Shown: piece after piece, positions 1 to 9,842 of the stretch
How the letters are laid out: the number at the start of each line of letters is the position of its first letter
Position numbering within the stretch: the first letter of the stretch is position 1
NCBI GenBank assembly: GCA_036502295.1
Contig: DASXYU010000036.1
Location: forward strand, 1-38,295
Direction of reading: 5' to 3'
From: DASXYU01 sp036502295
Lineage (GTDB): Bacteria > Actinomycetota > Actinomycetes > Mycobacteriales > Jatrophihabitantaceae
Length of the DNA: 38,295 nucleotides
Made by a program: the position numbers and the translations under genes
Notes under the pieces: model-generated
Seen by the model: only the letters and a program-made list of their open reading frames with translations
What the model was told of the DNA's origin: nothing
Database searches by the model: none

Positions 1-2733
1 GCGTACTGGACGATGACGCCCGACTACGTCGAGTCGGTGTGGTGGGCCCTCAAACAGATCTTCGAGAAAGCCCTGCTCGTCGAGGACTACCGCGTCGCCC
101 CGTACTGCCCCCGCTGCGGCACCGGCCTGTCGGACCACGAGGTTGCCCAGGGATACGAGGACGTCACCGACCCCTCGGTCTACGTCCGGTTCCCGCTCAC
201 CTCGGGCCCCTGGGCCGGGCAGGGCGACCTGCTGGTCTGGACGACCACCCCGTGGACGCTCGTCTCCAACACCGCGGTCGCCGCCCACCCCGACGTGGCC
301 TACGTCCTGGCCCGCAACGAACACGGCACCTTCGTCATCGCCGAGCCGCTGGCGCGCAAAGTTCTCGGCGATGACGTCGTCATCCTGGAGCAGCGCGCCG
401 GCCGTGAGCTTGAGCGCTGGACCTACCAGCGTCCCTTCGACTACGTCGAGATCGAGGACGCGAACTACGTCGTCCTCGCCGACTACGTCACCACCGAGGA
501 CGGCACCGGGCTGGTGCACCAGTCCCCCGCCTTCGGCGCCGACGACTTCGCGGTGTGCCGCGCGTACGGGCTGCCTGTGGTGAACCCGATCACCACCGAC
601 GGCCACTTCGAAGAGGGCATCGGCAACGTCGGCGGCGTCTTCTTCAAGGACGCCGACAAGACCCTCGTCGAGGAGCTGAGGGCCAAGGGCGTCCTCTACA
701 AGCACGTGCCCTACACGCACAGCTATCCGCACTGCTGGCGCTGCCACACGCCGCTGATGTACTACGCGCTGCCGGCCTGGTACATCCGCACGACGGCGGT
801 GAAGGACGAACTGCTCGCCGAGAACGAGAAGACCGACTGGTACCCCGCGACGATCAAGCACGGCCGTTACGGCGACTGGCTGGAGAACAACATCGACTGG
901 TCGCTGTCGCGCGACCGCTACTGGGGCACGCCGTTGCCGGTGTGGCGCAACGAGCTGGACCCGAGCAGGCAGGTCTGTGTCGGCTCACTCAGCGAACTGC
1001 GCGAGCTCTCCGGTGTTGTCCTGGAAGACCCGCACCGTCCGTTCGTCGATGACGTCACCTTCACGCTGCCGGGGGTGGAGGGCACGTTCCGCCGCGTGCC
1101 GCAGGTGATCGACGCCTGGTTCGACAGCGGTTCGATGCCGTTCGGCCAGTTCGGCGCCCCGCACCGCAACGCAGAGCTCGCGAAGGCCGCCTACCCCGCC
1201 GACTACATCTGCGAGGCCATCGACCAGACCCGCGGCTGGTTCTACTCGTTGATGGCGGTCGGCACCCTGGTCTTCGGCGAAAGCTCCTACAGGACCGTGC
1301 TTTGCCTGGGCCACATCCTCGCCGAGGACGGCCGCAAGATGAGCAAGCACCTCGGCAACATCCTCGAGCCGATCTCGCTGATGGACCGTCACGGCGCCGA
1401 TGCGGTGCGCTGGTTCATGCTCTGCTCCGGTTCGCCGTGGTCGGGGCGGCGCGTCGGCCACAAGGTTCTGGAGGAGATCGCCAGCAAGGTGCTCCGCACC
1501 TACTGGTCGGTGGCGAGCTTCCAGTCGCTCTACGCCCGCGCCAACGGGTGGTCCTTCGACACGGCGCCTGCAGCGCCTACTCAGGAACCGCTCCCGCTCA
1601 CCGATCTCGATCGCTGGGCGCTGTCCGAGGTGCACCGCCTCGCCGCCGAGGTCGACGCCGCGCTGGAGGAGTTCGACACCGCCCGCGCAGGCAAGGCGCT
1701 CGCCGCGTTCATCGACGACCTCTCCAACTGGTACGTCCGCCGCTCCCGCCGCCGCTTCTGGGACGGCGACCCGGCGGCGCTCAGCACGCTGCACGAGTGC
1801 CTGCACGTCCTCACCCGGTTGATGGCACCCTTCGTGCCGTTCGTGACCGAGCAGGTCTGGGCGGCGCTGTTCGCCGGCGGCGAGGAGGCCGACTCGGTGC
1901 ACCTCGCATCGTGGCCGGCAGCCGATACGGCGAAGATCGATGCGACGCTCTCGACCCAGATCGGGTTGGTGCGGCGCCTCGTCGAACTCGGACGCTCGGC
2001 GCGCAACGACTCCAACGTGAAGACGCGCCAGCCGCTGGCCCAAGCACTGATCTCGGCGCCCGGATGGGCCACGATGCCCGAGTCGCTGCGCGCCGAGGTC
2101 GCCGAGGAGCTCAACGTCGTCTCGCTCGCCGCGCTCGACTCCGGCGCGGAGGATCTCGTCGACGTCACGGTCAAGGCCAACTTCCGCAACCTGGGCAAGC
2201 GCTTCGGCAACGGCACCCAGCAGGTGGCGAAGGCGATCTCGGCACTCGATCCGCGTGAGCTCGCGGCAGCGCTCGCCGCCGGCAGCGCGACGGTGAGCGT
2301 CGACGGGGTGGACGTCGCGCTGGAGGGCGGGGACGTCGTGGTGACCGAGACGCCCCGCTCCGGCTGGGCGGTGGCCTCCGCAGGCGCCGAGACGGTGGCA
2401 CTCGATCTGGAACTCACCCACGAGCTGCGGCTGGCGGGTCTCTTCCGCGAGGTCGTCCGCCTCGTCCAGCAGGCACGCAAGGACGCGGGGCTGGAGGTCA
2501 CCGACCGCATCACGCTCTGGTGGCAGGTCGGGGGCTCACCGGAGCCGGCGGAGGCGATCCGGATGCATTCGGCCGCGCTCGCCGACGAGGTGCTTGCGGT
2601 GGAACTCACCGAGGGGGCGCCCTTCGACACGACACCTGCAGCGCCTACTCAGGGACCACGCGATGCCACACGCGTCGCCTATAGCACCAGCGACGAGAAC
2701 CTCGGCCTCACCGTCTGGCTCGCCAAGTCCTGA
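1..2733 (+). CDS. ileS: Isoleucyl-tRNA synthetase, 5'-truncated by the window edge
   Basis: Charges tRNA-Ile with isoleucine in the cytoplasm. The reading frame is open from base 1, so the N-terminus with the HIGH motif lies outside; about 130-150 residues are missing compared with a usual length near 1,050. Visible in order: a CPRC zinc-ligand pair near residue 36, the CP1 editing domain (WTTTPWTLVSN, then GTGLVHQSPAFGADD), a second CWRC pair, the RYWGTPLPVW segment, the KMSKH variant of KMSKS at about residues 446-450, the anticodon-binding domain and a C-terminal domain. The WTMTPDYVESVWWALKQI and RYWGTPLP signatures fit the eukaryote-like type 2 IleRS common in Actinobacteria. Two linkers carry the same in-frame 37-bp repeat. 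The end overlaps the convergent methyltransferase gene by 26 bp. Confidence 0.97.
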   Translation, partial: AYWTMTPDYVESVWWALKQIFEKALLVEDYRVAPYCPRCGTGLSDHEVAQGYEDVTDPSVYVRFPLTSGPWAGQGDLLVWTTTPWTLVSNTAVAAHPDVAYVLARNEHGTFVIAEPLARKVLGDDVVILEQRAGRELERWTYQRPFDYVEIEDANYVVLADYVTTEDGTGLVHQSPAFGADDFAVCRAYGLPVVNPITTDGHFEEGIGNVGGVFFKDADKTLVEELRAKGVLYKHVPYTHSYPHCWRCHTPLMYYALPAWYIRTTAVKDELLAENEKTDWYPATIKHGRYGDWLENNIDWSLSRDRYWGTPLPVWRNELDPSRQVCVGSLSELRELSGVVLEDPHRPFVDDVTFTLPGVEGTFRRVPQVIDAWFDSGSMPFGQFGAPHRNAELAKAAYPADYICEAIDQTRGWFYSLMAVGTLVFGESSYRTVLCLGHILAEDGRKMSKHLGNILEPISLMDRHGADAVRWFMLCSGSPWSGRRVGHKVLEEIASKVLRTYWSVASFQSLYARANGWSFDTAPAAPTQEPLPLTDLDRWALSEVHRLAAEVDAALEEFDTARAGKALAAFIDDLSNWYVRRSRRRFWDGDPAALSTLHECLHVLTRLMAPFVPFVTEQVWAALFAGGEEADSVHLASWPAADTAKIDATLSTQIGLVRRLVELGRSARNDSNVKTRQPLAQALISAPGWATMPESLRAEVAEELNVVSLAALDSGAEDLVDVTVKANFRNLGKRFGNGTQQVAKAISALDPRELAAALAAGSATVSVDGVDVALEGGDVVVTETPRSGWAVASAGAETVALDLELTHELRLAGLFREVVRLVQQARKDAGLEVTDRITLWWQVGGSPEPAEAIRMHSAALADEVLAVELTEGAPFDTTPAAPTQGPRDATRVAYSTSDENLGLTVWLAKS
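1553..1589. repeat. 37-bp intragenic repeat, copy 1 (in ileS)
   Basis: Begins CCTTCGACACGG and contains CTGCAGCGCCTACTCAGG. It matches copy 2 at 34 of 37 positions. It is read in frame as FDT-PAAPTQ-P, in a linker just before the LDRWALSEVH segment. Confidence 0.85.
2621..2657. repeat. 37-bp intragenic repeat, copy 2 (in ileS)
   Basis: Second copy of the repeat at 1553, 1,068 bp downstream, in the same orientation and reading frame. It lies in the linker before the C-terminal LGLTVWLAKS peptide of IleRS. Confidence 0.85.
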
Positions 2734-3697
2734 ACCGGCGCATGACGCGGCGCTTCAGTTCGACGAACCGCTGCTCACGCTCGCTCACGACGTAGTGGGC
2801 GGCGCTGGGACCGTCGTCGTCGCTACCTGACGCCGAGATGGGCGCCGGCGCCGCGGCGATCGCCTCGCGCGCTGCGGCGATGCCGTCATCCCGCTTCTGC
2901 CTGCGCTGCGCGGGATCGCTTGCGGGGTCGAGCCGCATCAGCCTCGCGTAGAACTCGATCGTGTTCGGCTTGGTGGGGACGAGTTCGGCCAGCGCGTAGT
3001 CGAGCAGCTCCAGCTCGCCGAGTTGCTCGACGATGTCGACGAAGGACGTCGGGGTGAAGACGCTGCAGTGCACGTCGGCGTGCGGACCGTCCTCGCTGAC
3101 ACCGCGACATGCCTCCAACGCGGCCGCCGCCAGCCCCTCGTCCCGGACGACCCCGCGGTAGTCGACGGTGCCTGCCCAGAGCCCCACCGTGTCAGCGTCG
3201 GGCAGCGCCTTCGTATGAAAGTCGAAGATCTGCGCATAGGTCGGCTGGGACGGCCGCCGGAGTGAGGCATCGATCCAGTCGGCGGCCTCGGTGAGACGCC
3301 GGTTCACGTCGAACGTCACCCGCTTGTCGGGAATCACCAGGTTCACCAGTCCGCCCGGAGTGAGGACGCCCGCGAAGTTCGCGAGCCACCCGACCGGGTC
3401 GGGGAGGTGTTCGATCACGTGCGAGGCCACGACCGCGTCCAAGTGTGCCTCTCCGAGGACCTCGCGCAGCGGACTGGCGCCGTCCCAGATCACATCGACA
3501 TCGACGATCGCGCCTACGCCCGGATCGTCGGCGTACTTCGCCCGCAGCGTGGCGGAGTCGGTGAAGTCGGCATAGCGGACGTCGTACGCCGACTTACCCA
3601 GCACCGGACGATCCAGCGGGCCGATTTCGAGCACGGACGAACGGCCGGGCATGATCCCCCGCCGCATCACCTCAGCCCGAACCGATTCCCAGGCCAT
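2708..3697 (-). CDS. SAM-dependent methyltransferase, type 11-like
   Basis: A 329-residue class I methyltransferase. The SAM-binding glycine motif VLEIGPLDRP is near residue 22. A motif II-like acidic segment (AIVDVDVIWD) follows, then DAVVASHVIEHLPDPVGWLAN and LTPGGLVNLVIPDKR, typical of methyltransferase domain 11 proteins. The substrate is not evident; relatives of this shape often sit in glycan or cell-surface clusters. The C-terminal third is charged with no recognised domain and ends in an Arg-rich tail. It lies 28 bp downstream of the three-module membrane protein gene, but a TAGGCT box 6 nt before its ATG suggests its own leaderless transcript. Its 3' end overlaps the end of ileS by 26 bp. 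Confidence 0.85.
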   Translation of the reverse strand: MAWESVRAEVMRRGIMPGRSSVLEIGPLDRPVLGKSAYDVRYADFTDSATLRAKYADDPGVGAIVDVDVIWDGASPLREVLGEAHLDAVVASHVIEHLPDPVGWLANFAGVLTPGGLVNLVIPDKRVTFDVNRRLTEAADWIDASLRRPSQPTYAQIFDFHTKALPDADTVGLWAGTVDYRGVVRDEGLAAAALEACRGVSEDGPHADVHCSVFTPTSFVDIVEQLGELELLDYALAELVPTKPNTIEFYARLMRLDPASDPAQRRQKRDDGIAAAREAIAAAPAPISASGSDDDGPSAAHYVVSEREQRFVELKRRVMRRFRTWRARR

Positions 3698-3703
3698 GAC
3701 GAC

Positions 3704-3709
3704 AGCCTA
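3704..3709 (-). promoter_or_regulatory. Putative -10 box of a leaderless start (methyltransferase)
   Basis: TAGGCT on the minus strand, 6 nt before the ATG at 3697, with no Shine-Dalgarno sequence between. The spacing would put the transcription start at or next to the start codon. Five other genes in the window show the same arrangement. Confidence 0.5.
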
Positions 3710-3725
3710 AGACGTATGAGCTGCC

Positions 3726-5108
<1,383 letters not shown>

Positions 5109-5148
5109 CGTGGGTCAGCTCCGCGTCGTGAAGCTCAAGCCCGCCGAC

Positions 5149-6036
5149 CTACTGTCCCTGGCTCTCGCCCTCGCCAGGCATCGACTCCGTCTTGCCGCTG
5201 GCGTCGAGGTCGCGCAGCTGCGACTCGAGGTAGCTGCGCAGACGGGTGCGGTACTCGCGCTCGTAGACACGCAGTTCCTCGACCCGGCGCTCGAGGGCGG
5301 CCTTGCGCTGCTCGAACTGCGCGGTGATCGTGGCGGCGCGCTGCTCGGCGTCGCGGACGACCTGGGCGGCGCGGGCCTGGCTGTCGGAGTCGAGCTGCTT
5401 CGCGCGAGTATCGGCCTCGGTGAGGTGCTGCTGCGCGCGCTGCTGCGCTTCGGTGACCTGCGACTGCGCGTTGGACTCCGCCTCGCCGAGCAGCTTCTCC
5501 GCCTCGGCCTTGCTCTGGCTGAGGTGCTGCTCGGCGGTGGCCTGCGCCATCGCCAGCACCTGCACGGCCTGGATGTGGTGGTCGCCGATCCCGGTGGTCT
5601 CGGCAGCGGTCGGCGGCGGCACCTGCGCGGCCTGCTGCGCCTGCGCGAGCGCCTGCTGCGCCTGGGCGAGCTGGCTCTGCACCGACTGCAGCTCCTGCTG
5701 AAGCTGCACGACCTGCTGCTGCGCGCCGTTCTTGCCCTGTGAAAGCGCCTTCTCGAGCTCGGTGACGTGGCCGGCGAGGCGCTGGCTCTCGTCCTTGCTG
5801 GCGGCGAGCTCGCTCTGGGCCGCGGTGAGCAGGGCCGGGTCGACGCCCGCACTACCGGCGGCCGGTGCGCCCGAGCCGCCGTGGGCACGCAGTTCGTTGT
5901 TCTCCTCGATCAACCGGGAGAGTTCGACCTCGACGATGTCGAGGAAGGCGTCCACCTCTTCCTCGTCGTACCCGCGCTTGCCGATCGGCGGCTTCTTGAA
6001 CGCAACGTTGTGCACTTCAGCCGGAGTCAGGGGCAT
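5149..6036 (-). CDS. divIVA: DivIVA/Wag31 polar growth and septum-site protein
   Basis: A coiled-coil protein that marks poles and new septa in Actinobacteria and recruits the elongation machinery. The N-terminal DivIVA domain is clear: MPLTPAEVHNVAFKKPPIG, then RGYDEEEVDAFLDIVEVEL. A flexible Gly/Ala stretch (about 52-66) is followed by a long Gln/Ala/Glu-rich coiled coil interrupted by a Pro-rich segment (VPPPTAAETTG, near residue 150). The C-terminal arm ends in YEREYRTRLRSYLESQLRDL. Its 295 residues are within the usual range for the family. AGGTGA upstream of the ATG is a good ribosome site. The gene follows yggT after 114 bp, in which I see no clear promoter, and precedes the three-module protein. 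Confidence 0.96.
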   Translation of the reverse strand: MPLTPAEVHNVAFKKPPIGKRGYDEEEVDAFLDIVEVELSRLIEENNELRAHGGSGAPAAGSAGVDPALLTAAQSELAASKDESQRLAGHVTELEKALSQGKNGAQQQVVQLQQELQSVQSQLAQAQQALAQAQQAAQVPPPTAAETTGIGDHHIQAVQVLAMAQATAEQHLSQSKAEAEKLLGEAESNAQSQVTEAQQRAQQHLTEADTRAKQLDSDSQARAAQVVRDAEQRAATITAQFEQRKAALERRVEELRVYEREYRTRLRSYLESQLRDLDASGKTESMPGEGESQGQ

Positions 6037-6150
6037 TAGGTCACCTCGAGTGTCGGTGCGTGCCGGGGTATCCGGCTCGCGCTCTTCTGTACTGCTCTGT
6101 CGTCTGTGGTGTTGCCAGGGTGGTCAGTGTTGCGAGCGTGCTGTCTGATC

Positions 6151-6450
6151 TTAGGCAACATGCAGGCGGATGGACGAGACCCCCCACCTCATCAATCCAA
6201 GGATGAGCAGAAGGATGAGGATGCTCAGATCCAAGCTCATGCCACCGAGCCGCAACGGAGGGATGAGTCTGCGTAGTAGTCGGACCGGTGGATCGGTGGC
6301 GACGTAGACGCTCTCGATGCCGACGGCGGCATAGCCGACAGGGCGCCACGATCGGGCGAACTGGCGAATGATCTCGACGACAACGCGGGCGATCACGAAG
6401 AGGCTGTAGGCGTAGAGGACGTACTCCACGGCGTAGAGAAACGTCTGCAT
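6151..6450 (-). CDS. YggT family membrane protein
   Basis: A 99-residue integral membrane protein of the YggT family. Two hydrophobic segments are visible, at about residues 4-28 and 70-88. Between them sits a loop containing RSWRP and the family-typical ATDPPVRLLRRLIPPLRLGG. The gene lies between sepF and divIVA, its usual place in Gram-positive division clusters. Its molecular function is not established; a role in envelope or division processes is inferred from context. It starts 38 bp after the sepF stop. No strong ribosome site precedes the ATG. Confidence 0.92.
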   Translation of the reverse strand: MQTFLYAVEYVLYAYSLFVIARVVVEIIRQFARSWRPVGYAAVGIESVYVATDPPVRLLRRLIPPLRLGGMSLDLSILILLLILGLMRWGVSSIRLHVA

Positions 6451-6488
6451 GGCGCCTATGGTGCCAGTCCGCCGTATGAAGTCGAGAA

Positions 6489-7037
6489 TCAGGACTGGTT
6501 GAAAACGCCCGTCTCGACCATCCGCTGGCGGTCCTGGGCCGTGACACTGACGTTGGCGGGGCTGAGCAGGAACACCTTGTTGGTGACGCGCTCGATGCGG
6601 CCGTGCAGGCCGAAGGTGAGGCCGGCGGCGAAGTCGACGAGGCGCTTGGCGTCCGCGTCCTCCATGTCGGTGAGGTTCATGATGACCGGGGTGTCGCGGC
6701 GGAAGTGCTCGCCGATGGTGCGGGCCTCGTTGTACGTGCGCGGGTGCACAGCGGTGATCTGGAGCTGGGGCTGCGCGAAGTCCTCGGCGTAGGCGACCTG
6801 GCTGGTGGCGTACTCATCCGCATACGCGGACTCGACGTGGTGTGCGTCGACGTGCGCCTCCACGTGGTGCTTCTCGCGGCGCGCGGGAGCGCGCCCAGAA
6901 TCGTGCCCAGGCTCATGGTGAGTCGGCATCCCGTAGTCGCCTCGGCCTGGTGAGGCGCCATCGGCATAGCCGTCGGCGTAGTCCTCGTCCTCGACGAGTC
7001 CGAGGTAGACCCCCATCCGGCGCATAGCTCCGGCCAT
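6489..7037 (-). CDS. sepF: Cell division protein SepF
   Basis: SepF binds the FtsZ C-terminal peptide and the membrane and is the main Z-ring anchor in Actinobacteria, which lack FtsA. The N-terminal amphipathic start MAGAMRRMGVYLGLVEDED is followed by an acidic, His-rich linker of about 80 residues. The conserved core follows: RTYNEARTIGEHFRRDTPVI, NLTDMEDADAKRLVDFAAGL and NKVFLLSPANVSV. The frame is open 20 residues further upstream, but the AGGAGG 5 nt before this ATG decides the start, giving 182 residues. It lies 61 bp downstream of yggS. Confidence 0.95.
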   Translation of the reverse strand: MAGAMRRMGVYLGLVEDEDYADGYADGASPGRGDYGMPTHHEPGHDSGRAPARREKHHVEAHVDAHHVESAYADEYATSQVAYAEDFAQPQLQITAVHPRTYNEARTIGEHFRRDTPVIMNLTDMEDADAKRLVDFAAGLTFGLHGRIERVTNKVFLLSPANVSVTAQDRQRMVETGVFNQS

Positions 7038-7098
7038 CGGTTCCTCCTGTTGTCCTTCTGATACTCGTGTGACGGGCGTGACTGCCGTTACGAGCACG

Positions 7099-7869
7099 CT
7101 AGCCGAAAATCTGCGTTCTTCGTCCGAGCAACGCCGTACCTATCCGCAGGTGTGTCGCGCCGTGCCGCAGCGCAGCCTCCATGTCATGACTCATCCCGGC
7201 AGAGAGCGCATCGGCGTCGGGGTGGTCGGTGCGCAATGTGGTGGCGAGCAACTCGAGCCGCTCGAATGCCTCGTCGGGTTCGGCGCCCAGCGGCGCCACC
7301 GCCATGAGGCCGCGCAGCCGCAGGCGCGCCGACGAGGCGACCGCGTCGGCGATGTGACCGATCTGCTCGGGCAGTGCACCACCTCGCCCGGGGTCACCGT
7401 CCAGACTCACCTGCACGAAGATCTCCAGCACAGGACGCCCTGTTCGTTCCAGCGCCTGCTCGACGCCTGCGGCCAACAGTGGAACCAGTTCGGCGCGATC
7501 GACCGAGTGCACGGCACCGGCATAGCCAGCGACGGCCTTCGCCTTGTTCCGTTGCAGCCGGCCGAGGAAGTGCCACCGCAGGCCGGCGAATCCCGCGGCG
7601 CTCACCTGATCGACCTTCGCGTGTGCCTCCTGGTCACGGCTCTCACCCACGTCGGCGACTCCGAGTTCGGCGAGGGTGAGGACGTCGCTTGCCGGATAGG
7701 TCTTGGTCACCGCGACAAGGGTCACCGACGAGGTTGCGCGACCAGCGGCAGCACATGCCTCCGAGATGCGACTGCGGACCGCGCCGAGGGCGGCGACGAG
7801 TTCGCTACGGCGAATCTCATCCGACCGTCCCGGCCCATTCGGCGGTGTGGGAGTTGACCCGCCGGTCAC
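7099..7869 (-). CDS. YggS/PLPBP family pyridoxal phosphate homeostasis protein
   Basis: A 256-residue cytoplasmic protein of the YggS/PROSC family. It binds pyridoxal 5'-phosphate and is thought to buffer free PLP; no catalytic activity is established for the family. The PLP lysine is Lys56 in VAVTKTYP. Other family segments are WHFLGRLQRNK, VHSVDR, GLMAV and SAGMSHDMEAALRHGATHLRIGTALLG. The start is a GTG preceded by GAGGAGGG; a nearby ATG is out of frame. It lies 30 bp downstream of ftsZ. In many Actinobacteria a multicopper-oxidase-fold gene (pgeF/yfiH) separates ftsZ from yggS; here it is absent. Confidence 0.95.
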   Translation of the reverse strand: MTGGSTPTPPNGPGRSDEIRRSELVAALGAVRSRISEACAAAGRATSSVTLVAVTKTYPASDVLTLAELGVADVGESRDQEAHAKVDQVSAAGFAGLRWHFLGRLQRNKAKAVAGYAGAVHSVDRAELVPLLAAGVEQALERTGRPVLEIFVQVSLDGDPGRGGALPEQIGHIADAVASSARLRLRGLMAVAPLGAEPDEAFERLELLATTLRTDHPDADALSAGMSHDMEAALRHGATHLRIGTALLGRRTQIFG

Positions 7870-7899
7870 CGCGCATCCCTCCTCGCTCGGCGAACGACG

Positions 7900-9111
7900 T
7901 CAGGGCTTGAGGAAGTCGGGGATGTCGAGGTCGTCGTCGATCGACAGCGGCGTACCCGTGCTCGCGGTCCCCGACGTGGTCGGGACGGAGAAGCCGCTGT
8001 CACCGAAGCCCTCGGAGGAGGTGAGGTAGACGTTGTCATCCGTCGTGGGCGCGCTGCTGCCGTTCGTCCCGTAGGTGGGCGACGGCGCCGAAGCCGACGC
8101 GTATGCCGGGGAGGCGGACGTCCTCGCCGGTTCCCGGTGCACGTCGATCTTCTTGTACGGCAGCTTGCCGCTGTCGAAACCTGCCGCGATGACGGTCACC
8201 TTCACCTCGTCACCGAGGGTGTCGTCGATGACGGCACCGAAGATGATGTTGGCGTCGGTGTGCGCCGCGTCCGCGACGAGGGAGGCCGCCTCATTGATCT
8301 CGAACAGGCCGAGGTCCGAGCCGCCCTGGATCGAGAGGAGGACGCCGTGCGCACCGTCCATGCTCGCCTCGAGCAACGGACTCGCGATCGCCTGCTCGGC
8401 CGCAATACGGGCGCGGTTCTCGCCGCGGGCCGAGCCGATGCCCATCAGCGCCGAACCCGCGCCGCTCATCACGCTCTTCACATCGGCGAAGTCCAGGTTG
8501 ATGAGACCGGGTGTGGTGATGAGGTCGGTGATGCCCTGCACGCCGGAGAGCAGCACCTGATCGGCGCTGCGGAAGGCGTCCATCACGCTCACGTTGCGTT
8601 CGCTGATCTGCAGGAGGCGGTCGTTGGGGATGACGATGAGGGTGTCGCACTCGGCGCGCAGCCCCTCGATGCCGTCCTCGGCCTGACTCGCGCGGCGCTT
8701 GCCCTCGAAGGCGAACGGCCGCGTGACGACGCCGATGGTGAGGGCGCCGAGTTCGCGGGCGACCTTGGCGATCACGGGAGCGCCACCGGTGCCGGTGCCA
8801 CCGCCTTCGCCCGCCGTGACGAAGACCATGTCAGCGCCCTTGAGTACCTCGCGGATCTCGTCCTCGTGGTCTTCGGCAGCCTTGCGCCCGACCTCGGGGG
8901 CAGCACCGGCACCGAGGCCACGGGTGAGTTCACGGCCGATGTCGAGCTTCACGTCCGCGTCGCTCATCAGCAGGGCCTGGGCGTCGGTGTTCACCGCAAT
9001 GAACTCCACGCCCTTGAGGCCGACCTCGATCATGCGGTTGACGGCATTGACACCGCCGCCGCCGACACCGACGACCTTGATGACCGCCAGGTAGTTATGG
9101 GGTGCGCTCAC
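7900..9111 (-). CDS. ftsZ: Cell division GTPase FtsZ
   Basis: The tubulin-like GTPase that polymerises into the Z-ring. The nucleotide-binding glycine loop GGGTGTG is at residues 103-109. GVGGGGVNAVNRMI lies near the N-terminus, and the catalytic T7 loop is NLDFAD (205-210). A variable linker rich in Ser/Thr/Pro/Ala follows residue 315. The protein ends in LDIPDFLKP, the conserved C-terminal peptide bound by SepF. At 403 residues it is typical. The start is GTG with only a weak GTGAGGG upstream. Unlike the usual layout, ftsQ is not directly upstream: a divergent DUF664 gene intervenes, so ftsZ must rely on the promoter at 9126-9154. Confidence 0.98.
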   Translation of the reverse strand: MSAPHNYLAVIKVVGVGGGGVNAVNRMIEVGLKGVEFIAVNTDAQALLMSDADVKLDIGRELTRGLGAGAAPEVGRKAAEDHEDEIREVLKGADMVFVTAGEGGGTGTGGAPVIAKVARELGALTIGVVTRPFAFEGKRRASQAEDGIEGLRAECDTLIVIPNDRLLQISERNVSVMDAFRSADQVLLSGVQGITDLITTPGLINLDFADVKSVMSGAGSALMGIGSARGENRARIAAEQAIASPLLEASMDGAHGVLLSIQGGSDLGLFEINEAASLVADAAHTDANIIFGAVIDDTLGDEVKVTVIAAGFDSGKLPYKKIDVHREPARTSASPAYASASAPSPTYGTNGSSAPTTDDNVYLTSSEGFGDSGFSVPTTSGTASTGTPLSIDDDLDIPDFLKP

Positions 9112-9125
9112 GATGCAACCCTCAC

Positions 9126-9154
9126 CCTCTACTAGACACTTAATGTTATGTCAA
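9126..9154 (-). promoter_or_regulatory. Putative ftsZ promoter
   Basis: On the minus strand, TTGACA (9149-9154) is a perfect -35 match. TAGAGG (9126-9131) follows after 17 bp as a weak -10. The region is markedly more A/T-rich than its surroundings. It is the only good promoter candidate between ftsZ and the divergent DUF664 gene. Confidence 0.55.
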
Positions 9155-9242
9155 CCTGCTGTTCTTCGACAAAGCTAGGTCGGCGCAGGATCAATCCCCT
9201 GCAGGACACGCCGAACGAGTGAGGATCGGCATGCGGCGCGGG

Positions 9243-9248
9243 TACGTT
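9243..9248 (+). promoter_or_regulatory. Putative -10 box of a leaderless start (DUF664 gene)
   Basis: TACGTT, 7 nt before the ATG at 9256, with no Shine-Dalgarno sequence in between. Confidence 0.45.
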
Positions 9249-9255
9249 TCGGCGC

Positions 9256-9816
9256 ATGGGAGACCTCTACCCGCAGCGGCCTGAGCCGCCCGTCGCCGGC
9301 AACGAGACCGCGACCCTGCTCGGCGCATTGGACCGCCAGCGCTTCACGCTCGCCTGGAAATGCAGTGACCTCGACGCCGCAGGGCTACGCACACGACTCG
9401 CCCCGTCCTCGATCACGTTGGGCGGACTGCTCAAGCACCTCACGGCCGTCGAGGAGACACAGTTCCAACACAAGCTCTTCGGACGCCGCCCCGCCGCGCC
9501 CTGGGACAGCGTCGACTGGGACAACGATCCGGATTGGGAGTGGCGTACCGCCGCGGCCGACTCCCCCGACGCACTGCGCGCGGGCTGGCGGGAGGCCGTG
9601 CTGCGCTCACGGGCCGCGGTGAACGAGGCACTGGAGGACGGCGGCCTCGACCACGTCTGCTGGCTCACGACACGCGGCGGCGAGCACCCCGTCCTGCGTC
9701 GGCTCATCACCGACATGATCGAGGAGTACGCGCGGCACGTCGGCCAGGCCGACCTCATCCGCGAGTCCATCGACGGCTCGGTCGGCGAGGACGCCCCCGA
9801 GGACTTCGAGGTCTGA
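9256..9816 (+). CDS. DUF664 / DinB-like four-helix protein
   Basis: A 186-residue protein of the DinB-like superfamily, DUF664 branch, which is abundant in Actinobacteria. Some relatives are metal-dependent enzymes using mycothiol or another thiol; the substrate here is unknown. The N-terminal helix contains LLGALDRQRFTLAWKC. The first candidate metal His is in LGGLLKHLTAVEE and the last in MIEEYARHVGQADLIRE, the spacing expected of the family. A Trp-rich stretch (DSVDWDNDPDWEWRT) is also typical. The gene sits in the opposite orientation between ftsZ and ftsQ, genes normally adjacent, so it looks like a local insertion. It is not related to the polymerase dinB at 29263. Confidence 0.88.
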   Translation: MGDLYPQRPEPPVAGNETATLLGALDRQRFTLAWKCSDLDAAGLRTRLAPSSITLGGLLKHLTAVEETQFQHKLFGRRPAAPWDSVDWDNDPDWEWRTAAADSPDALRAGWREAVLRSRAAVNEALEDGGLDHVCWLTTRGGEHPVLRRLITDMIEEYARHVGQADLIRESIDGSVGEDAPEDFEV

Positions 9817-9842
9817 CAACGTCGCTACTCGTTCCTAGCCCG

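Noticed and set aside
985..2421. Long minus-strand open frame across ileS
   Set aside because: It is an Arg/Ala/Gly-rich shadow of a high-GC gene, with no recognisable domain; ileS on the + strand has full family motifs.
9256..9816. DUF664 gene as an SOS polymerase dinB
   Set aside because: The DinB-like superfamily name is historical; this is a small four-helix metal-binding-type protein unrelated to DNA polymerase IV at 29263.
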